Part shown: in pieces, positions 7,341 to 11,466 of the stretch | Position numbering within the stretch: the first letter of the stretch is position 1 | How the letters are laid out: every line of letters begins with the position of its first letter | Assembly (NCBI GenBank): GCA_050747825.1 | Contig: JBOGJG010000409.1 | Location: 1-11,466, forward strand | DNA: 11,466 nucleotides | Origin: JBOGJG01 sp050747825 | GTDB lineage: Bacteria > Acidobacteriota > UBA6911 > RPQK01 > JBOGJG01 | Direction: 5' to 3' | The notes under the pieces: generated by a model | Told to the model about the DNA's origin: nothing | The model's input: only the letters and a program-made list of their open reading frames with translations | The model's database searches: none | Position numbers and translations under genes: made by a program

Positions 7341-7455
7341 TTCCATTCGCCTGCCTTCAATGAAGTACTCCGGACTGTTGAGCTGTAGCGCCGCCGGCCC
7401 CTGCAATGGCTGCGACAGCGAGAACCAAGAGATCTCGAAACTGCATCGACTTCAT
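7203..7455 (-). pseudogene. Broken gene: signal-peptide start plus shortened copy of the neighbouring protein's last repeat
   Basis: An ATG at 7455 overlaps the stop of the family-39-like gene (ATGA) and opens a 32-codon frame that stops at 7357. Its first 27 residues are a good signal peptide: MKSMQFRD, then a hydrophobic LLVLAVAAIAGAGG, then ATAQQ. In the next frame, open from the left gene's stop and readable to a stop at 7203, the sequence gives SPEYFIEG, like the WYFAEG opening of a C-terminal repeat, then RVYVN to GVLN. The last 45 residues match residues 978-1022 of the secreted protein at 31 positions without gaps. Compared with that repeat about 43-44 residues between the EG and the RVYVN are missing. 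The simplest reading is a small secreted repeat protein disabled by a frameshift and an internal deletion. SPEYFIEG is short and could be chance. A 67-residue TTG-started protein (7406-7203) would lack a signal peptide and a full repeat. Confidence 0.72.
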
Positions 7456-8915
7456 TGGGTGGCAGTAAAAACCTCGTAAGCTCCGATTCGGGTCACTGTA
7501 TAGCCGTCCGGCGGACTGATCTCGTGATGCAGCCCCTCGTAGCGCGGGGCGTTCAGATGAATGTAAGCCGGTTTCTCGGCGCTCTTGACCTCTTGGAAAT
7601 AGAGCTCATAGCGAACCACGTCGGCCTCCGGCGGGCTGGCAATTATTTCTTCATCGCTCTCGAAAGTCAGGCGGTAAGCGATCCAATAAGGTGCAAACGC
7701 CTGCCTAATCTCCTTGCTGCGCAGAAATCCAATCAAGGCGCTGTTGGATTCTACATTGGTGTAGCCCACGAATTCGGTGTGTTTTATCACAAAGCTGCCC
7801 GCCAGATGAAGAGCCAGAAAACTCACGCACACGCCAAAGCGCAGCGGCTTTTTCGGAATACCCATCAGCAGAAGAATGTAAATCACAGAGTAGAGAGGAA
7901 TCAGGTAGCGCGGCTCGGCCACAAACCAGGCCATTCCACTGGAGAAGAAGAGGATGGGGAAAAGAAGGACAAAGAGGAAGATCACCAGCCAGCCTTCTTG
8001 AGCGAAACGCGCGCTCGAACGGGCTTTCCGCCATTTCTTGAAGGACAAGGCTGTGCCGAGAAGCAGGAGCGCGGTCACCAGGACTCCCGCCCCCGGCCAA
8101 AGGTCGGTCTGACTCCAATTCGGGCGGGCTCCTAGGATGATAGGCAGCCCTGTTCCAAAGAAATTGGCCAGATCTTCACCGATGGTCGTCTGTTTGCTTA
8201 GCCGACTCTCAAAGGATACCCAGCTATGGGTGATGTTGTAGATCCAGAAAGGAGCCGACCCGATTGCGAAGCCGCTCAAGCCCAGGGCGCTGTTAGGAAG
8301 TCCGATCGTGATTCCGCGCCTCCAGAGAAGCGCGATCATTATCGGAACGATATAAACGGCTGCCAGCGGATGGGACCACCAGGCCAGTCCTGAGACCAAG
8401 CCCAAGAGGAAATAATGCCCTTTTGCGGGTTCCTGGCGGTCCAGGATGTGAACGGCCAGCAAAAGACCCAATGTTCCAAAGAGCAGGAGCGCCGAATAGC
8501 CGCCCCTTGACTTCAAGCTCCAGATGGTCAGAAAGGCCGGCGAGATACCGACCAGAGCAGTCGCCAGGACGGAGGTCTCCCGGCCGGTCAGGCGACGGGC
8601 CAGATAATAGTACGCCACCACAAAAGCGCCGAAGAACAGCAGCGGAGAGAGCTTAAGAACAAGGCTGCTCGAACCCATGAGAAAAAAGAGGCCGGCCGTG
8701 ATGAAAGCCTCCAGCGTCCCCATGTAATGCTGTCCCCAGTAAAACACGGGAAACTCGCCCGTCAGGATATGGCGAGCCATAAGGCCGACAATAGCTTCGT
8801 CCGACTCCAGGAGGGCCTCTCTGTATTTGGCAAGCAGGAAAAGCCGAGGGATCAGAGTTCCCACACAAATGGCCGCAGCAGCAAGTGTGCAGTTGGACCA
8901 GCGTTGATCATTCAT
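7452..8915 (-). CDS. Multi-span membrane glycosyltransferase, family 39 / ArnT-PMT-like
   Basis: A 487-residue integral membrane protein with roughly ten hydrophobic helices and a soluble C-terminal tail (about 385-487). After the first helix comes an extracytoplasmic loop with ESDEAIVGLMARHIL (37-51) and FYWGQHYMGTLEA (58-70). An acidic D/E pair in this first loop and the following GQ-x-Y-x-G-x-LE pattern are typical of GT39-type GT-C enzymes, which use polyprenyl-phosphate sugars as donors on the outer face of the membrane. D39/E40 are the likely catalytic acids by analogy. WSHPLAAVY (180-188) and EPRYLIPLY (334-342) are further family-like blocks. Start: the ATG at 8915 is the first usable one, without a Shine-Dalgarno. 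Its stop overlaps the start of the broken secreted gene, suggesting the two were translationally coupled. Substrate unknown; it could decorate the exported glycan or a surface protein. Confidence 0.85.
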   Translation of the reverse strand: MNDQRWSNCTLAAAAICVGTLIPRLFLLAKYREALLESDEAIVGLMARHILTGEFPVFYWGQHYMGTLEAFITAGLFFLMGSSSLVLKLSPLLFFGAFVVAYYYLARRLTGRETSVLATALVGISPAFLTIWSLKSRGGYSALLLFGTLGLLLAVHILDRQEPAKGHYFLLGLVSGLAWWSHPLAAVYIVPIMIALLWRRGITIGLPNSALGLSGFAIGSAPFWIYNITHSWVSFESRLSKQTTIGEDLANFFGTGLPIILGARPNWSQTDLWPGAGVLVTALLLLGTALSFKKWRKARSSARFAQEGWLVIFLFVLLFPILFFSSGMAWFVAEPRYLIPLYSVIYILLLMGIPKKPLRFGVCVSFLALHLAGSFVIKHTEFVGYTNVESNSALIGFLRSKEIRQAFAPYWIAYRLTFESDEEIIASPPEADVVRYELYFQEVKSAEKPAYIHLNAPRYEGLHHEISPPDGYTVTRIGAYEVFTATQ

Positions 8916-9003
8916 CGTACGATGGCCATTGCCCAGTGACCAGCCACATCGGAGTCATTAAACGCGATTCCAGCTACCTACATCAACTCCCGCGCGCTTG
9001 TAG

Positions 9004-9009
9004 TATCAT
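9004..9009 (+). promoter_or_regulatory. Possible -10 element for the methyltransferase-glycosyltransferase pair
   Basis: TATCAT (5 of 6 to TATAAT), overlapped on the left by TAGTAT at 9001-9006, lies 8 bases before the GTG start at 9018 in the 102-bp divergent spacer. A start site 6-8 bases downstream would make the mRNA essentially leaderless. No matching -35 hexamer is seen at normal spacing. Position-based suggestion only. Confidence 0.25.
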
Positions 9010-9017
9010 GATCGGCC

Positions 9018-10193
9018 GTGGCCGAGCTAGACCTCAACGAGATAGTCAGGGAAATTCAGGCCCAGGCGGAAAAGCGGCGCCGGGAAAATCCTGAGATCGA
9101 GCAGGAGATTCAGCGTCAGCGCCAGTTCTTCAAGCACCCGGAGCAATCCGATTCCAAGCTTATGGAACTCGAACTAAACTTGCATCAGGCCAATACCTCC
9201 TACTCTCCAGGCCGGCTCCCGCCCATAACTCGCTTTGCAAGCCTGAAGAAACTCATCCTTCGCCTGATTCGCCCCTTCAGTCAAGGGCAGATTGAATTCA
9301 ACTCAGCCGCAGTACGAAGCCTCAATAATCTTAATGAGATCGTTCAGACGCTTCGTGAGGAGCAGAAAAACGCAACGGAACTGGTCCGGACGTTCAATGC
9401 CATCCTCTATGAGGACGAACGGGATAAGCTCCTGACACGGCTTGCGACGCTTCGAAACGAGGCCGCAAGCTACGAGACGAGGAAGCTGGCGGACACCAGT
9501 TATCACTACCTGACCACGGGCACTGTCCCGGCCGGATTCGACTACCTCGACTTTGAAAATCGGTTCAGAGGCACCGAGGCCCAAATCCGGGAGCGGCTCT
9601 CACCATACGTGGATCGCTTCAAGCACAACGAGCCGGTGATCGACCTGGGATGCGGCCGGGGAGAATTCCTGGAGCTGCTCCGGGAAGCACACGTCGAAGC
9701 CCAAGGTGTGGAAATCGACGCCCGCATGATCCAGCGCTGCCGGGAGAAAAATCTGCCCGTCACGGGAAGCGATATCTTTGAGTACCTGGACGGACTGGAA
9801 GACAGGACGGTAGGAGGCCTTTTCGCGGGTCAGGTCATCGAGCACCTGCCGGGCCCGGCTGTGATTCGTCTGATTCAGACGGCGGCGGCAAAATTGAAAA
9901 TTGGCGGCGTTTTGGCTGTCGAAAGCGTCAACCCGGCTTCTCTCTTCGTTTTCGCTCACAGCATGTATTTGGACCCCACGCACGTACGGCCTTACCACGC
10001 GCAGACGATCGAATTCCTGTGCCGCAGTTGCGGATTGTCGCGAATTGAGGTGCTCTTCGCGTCTCCAGTAGAGGAAAAGTGGAAAATCCCTGCCCTGGGC
10101 GGGAATGACGGGGCCGGCGTTAATCTCGCCATTCAGAAGCTCAACAGCCTGCTTTATGGTCCGCAGGATTACGCCGTGATCGCCTACAAATGA
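9018..10193 (+). CDS. SAM-dependent methyltransferase with N-terminal helical region, polysaccharide-locus type
   Basis: A 391-residue protein. The GTG at 9018 is nearly forced: an in-frame stop lies at 9009-9011. Residues 1-40 are highly charged and helical, likely coiled coil (REIQAQAEKRRRENPEIEQE). Residues 74-130 contain a basic amphipathic stretch (LKKLILRLIRPF) and another long helix, which could sit on the membrane. The class I methyltransferase domain runs from about 195: motif I VIDLGCGRGEFLEL (207-220), acidic end of strand 2 VEIDARM (231-237), SDIFEYL (251-257), then GQVIEHLPGP (271-280) and the family-typical DPTHVRPYH (319-327). Relatives with this arrangement are common in O-antigen and capsule loci. 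Because Wzt here has a cargo-binding domain, a WbdD-like role adding a terminal methyl cap is an attractive inference, but there is no kinase domain and internal sugar methylation is equally possible. It overlaps the next gene by ATGA. Confidence 0.88.
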   Translation: MAELDLNEIVREIQAQAEKRRRENPEIEQEIQRQRQFFKHPEQSDSKLMELELNLHQANTSYSPGRLPPITRFASLKKLILRLIRPFSQGQIEFNSAAVRSLNNLNEIVQTLREEQKNATELVRTFNAILYEDERDKLLTRLATLRNEAASYETRKLADTSYHYLTTGTVPAGFDYLDFENRFRGTEAQIRERLSPYVDRFKHNEPVIDLGCGRGEFLELLREAHVEAQGVEIDARMIQRCREKNLPVTGSDIFEYLDGLEDRTVGGLFAGQVIEHLPGPAVIRLIQTAAAKLKIGGVLAVESVNPASLFVFAHSMYLDPTHVRPYHAQTIEFLCRSCGLSRIEVLFASPVEEKWKIPALGGNDGAGVNLAIQKLNSLLYGPQDYAVIAYK

Positions 10194-11356
10194 CCTCGTC
10201 GGATCGGCCCCGCATCGGTTTTGTCATCCATCGTTTCGGTGAAGAAGTCGCGGGAGGAGTAGAACTTTACTGCCGGCTGCTGGCTGAGCGGATGTCGCGC
10301 CACTGGGAGATCGAAGTGATCACGACCTGTGCCCGGGACTATTCGACGTGGAGAGACGAATTTCCCGCAGGAAAATCCAAGCATGGCGATGTGATGGTGC
10401 ACCGATTTCCGGTTGATCAGAAGCGACAGCCGGCGGATTTCGAGAAACTCACCAACCAGGTTCTGGAATCTTCCAGTCAGGAGGAACAGGTCGCCTGGAT
10501 GCGGGCCCAGGGTCCTTATTCCAGCTCTCTGCTCAGCTACCTCGAGACAGCTTCCGCCGATTTTGACCTTTTCTTCCTCTTTAGCTACATCTACGCCACA
10601 ACCTATTTTGCCGGCCGGATTCTTCCAGGAAAGTACGTCCTTATTCCAGCCGCTCACGATGAGCCGATGCTTCGGCTCGAGATCTATAAGGATGTTTTTT
10701 CCAATGCCCTCTACCTGCTTTACCTGACGGTCGAAGAACGGCGTCTGATTCGGCGCAGGATGGGGCAGGACTTCCCCGGCGAGGTTTGCGGGGTCGGCCT
10801 TTCTCCGCTCCGCTGCGAAGCCGGCTTTGAGAAGCCTGAGCGGCCTTATCTGATCTACGTGGGCCGAGTCGATCATCCGAAGGGCTGCGGCGATCTCTTC
10901 AGCTATTTCGAGCATCCGCCCTTGCGTTTGCCGGATGTTGACCTCGTTGTCGTGGGCCCGATAGCCATGGAGATCCCCGACAACCCTCGAATCCACGCCT
11001 ACGGGTACCTGAGCGAGGAAAGGAAAAATGCGCTGTTGCAAGGGGCGTTGGCGCTGGTGATGCCTTCGCCCTTCGAGAGCCTGTCGCTGGTTTTGCTGGA
11101 GAGCTGGCAGTTGGGAGTGCCGGTCATCGCGAATGAGCGCAATGAGGTCTTGAGAGGGCACTGCCTGAGAAGCGGGGGCGGACTGCTTTACGGCGACGTA
11201 ATCAGTTTTGCCGAGTGCGCGCTGTCCGTGCTTTCATCCCAATTCTTGCGAATGAAACTGGGCGCGCTGGGTCATCGTTATGTGCAGAACGTCTACAATT
11301 GGGAGAACACGGAGCGGGCGTTTATGAATGCGCTCGATCAAGCTAGTGCTTCGTAA
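10190..11356 (+). CDS. Family-4 (GT-B) glycosyltransferase B
   Basis: A 388-residue cytoplasmic GT-B enzyme, complete in the window. N-terminal half: IGFVIHRFGEEVAGGVE (9-25), ITTCARDYSTW (44-54) and PAAHDEP (153-159). Donor half: YVGRVDHPKGCGDLF (223-237), VVVGPI (253-258), YGYLSEERKNALLQ (271-284), the E-x7-E pair E296/E304 in ESLSLVLLE, then GVPVIANERNEVLRGHC. It resembles glycosyltransferase A over its whole length, about half identical over the first ~53 aligned residues by hand count, so the two are paralogues that probably use related donors or act in succession. Its ATG overlaps the methyltransferase stop by 4 bp, which points to translational coupling and joint action on one glycan. 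The start has no Shine-Dalgarno of its own. Exact sugar specificity is not deducible. Confidence 0.94.
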   Translation: MTSSDRPRIGFVIHRFGEEVAGGVELYCRLLAERMSRHWEIEVITTCARDYSTWRDEFPAGKSKHGDVMVHRFPVDQKRQPADFEKLTNQVLESSSQEEQVAWMRAQGPYSSSLLSYLETASADFDLFFLFSYIYATTYFAGRILPGKYVLIPAAHDEPMLRLEIYKDVFSNALYLLYLTVEERRLIRRRMGQDFPGEVCGVGLSPLRCEAGFEKPERPYLIYVGRVDHPKGCGDLFSYFEHPPLRLPDVDLVVVGPIAMEIPDNPRIHAYGYLSEERKNALLQGALALVMPSPFESLSLVLLESWQLGVPVIANERNEVLRGHCLRSGGGLLYGDVISFAECALSVLSSQFLRMKLGALGHRYVQNVYNWENTERAFMNALDQASAS

Positions 11357-11379
11357 CATAAATAAGTGCGCTATCGTCG

Positions 11380-11466
11380 CGAGCCGGGTACCCTATGGGT
11401 GCGGTCTGATGGCGAGGCGCGACGAGGGAGCATATCGGGAATATGGGACCGAGGAGCAACAAAGCC
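11380..11466. repeat. Probable left part of a structured intergenic repeat, cut by the window edge
   Basis: Downstream of glycosyltransferase B the sequence changes character and codes for nothing convincing. It contains the 8-bp palindrome GGGTACCC (11386-11393), a small ACCC-tat-GGGT stem (11390-11400) and a perfect CATAT-cggga-ATATG stem-loop (11431-11445) inside a purine-rich frame (GAGGCGCGACGAGGG before, CCGAGGAGCAACAAAGCC after). This layout resembles short intergenic repeats I have seen in uncultured and soil bacteria, where such a core is flanked by long inverted arms. Here GGGTGCGGTCTGATGGC (11397-11413) would be the left arm and the final GCC the first bases of the right arm. A short open frame from 11409 (MARRDEGAYREYG) is possible but less likely. 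Confidence 0.35.

Noticed and set aside
7455..8135. A 226-codon open frame on the plus strand
   Set aside because: Antisense of the family-39-like gene; composition (many H, R, E, Q runs) and lack of motifs mark it as a shadow.
4031..9017. Shared 12-mer ATCATGATCGGC at 4031-4042 and 9006-9017, both near start codons
   Set aside because: A few shared 12-mers are expected by chance in 11 kb over two strands, and the orientation relative to the genes differs.
10184..11161. A 325-codon open frame on the minus strand
   Set aside because: It lies wholly opposite glycosyltransferase B, which has clear GT4 motifs; its product is rich in Q, H and R with no recognisable domain, as expected for an antisense shadow.
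1..11466. CRISPR array, tRNA, rRNA or insertion sequence
   Set aside because: No evenly spaced short repeats, no tRNA cloverleaf, no rRNA sequence and no transposase-like frame were found by reading both strands.

Overview
The window (about 55-60% GC by eye) looks like an accessory cell-envelope polysaccharide locus from a Gram-negative-type bacterium. It carries an O-antigen-type ABC exporter (Wzm/Wzt, with a C-terminal cargo-binding domain on Wzt), two related family-4 glycosyltransferases, a multi-membrane-span family-39-like glycosyltransferase, a SAM-dependent methyltransferase, a YdcF/DUF218 membrane-anchored protein and a large secreted repeat protein. The taxon cannot be fixed. The FG-GAP/FlgD-Ig/~101-residue repeat architecture and the lack of strong Shine-Dalgarno sequences fit a deep-branching, Acidobacteriota-like or other uncultured lineage, but this is only an impression.

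Layout, left to right: the tail of a probable nucleotidyltransferase (+, entering from the left edge); glycosyltransferase A (-); 6 bp away and divergent, a YdcF-like protein (+), whose 3' end overlaps the 3' end of wzt (-); wzt and wzm as an overlapping minus-strand pair; a 95-bp divergent spacer; a 1022-residue secreted protein (+) with seven FG-GAP repeats, a FlgD-type Ig domain and four ~101-residue C-terminal repeats; a broken inverted copy of that protein's last repeat (-), tail to tail with it; a family-39-like membrane glycosyltransferase (-) whose stop codon overlaps the start of the broken gene; a 102-bp divergent spacer; a methyltransferase (+) overlapping glycosyltransferase B (+) by 4 bp; and a terminal non-coding stretch that looks like the left part of a structured intergenic repeat.

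Working model (inference): the glycosyltransferases build a glycan on a lipid carrier, the methyltransferase may modify or cap it, Wzt may recognise the finished chain, and Wzm exports it. The secreted repeat protein could be a surface partner. No initiating transferase, ligase or sugar-nucleotide synthesis gene is present, so the locus must continue elsewhere or rely on genes in other places.

The most unusual item is the tail-to-tail remnant at 7203-7455. It has a signal-peptide start in an ATGA overlap with the upstream gene, then a frame change, then a shortened repeat that matches the neighbouring protein's last repeat at 31 of 45 residues. Eighteen of those 31 shared residues use different codons, all differing only at the third base, so the copy was under protein-level selection before it decayed.
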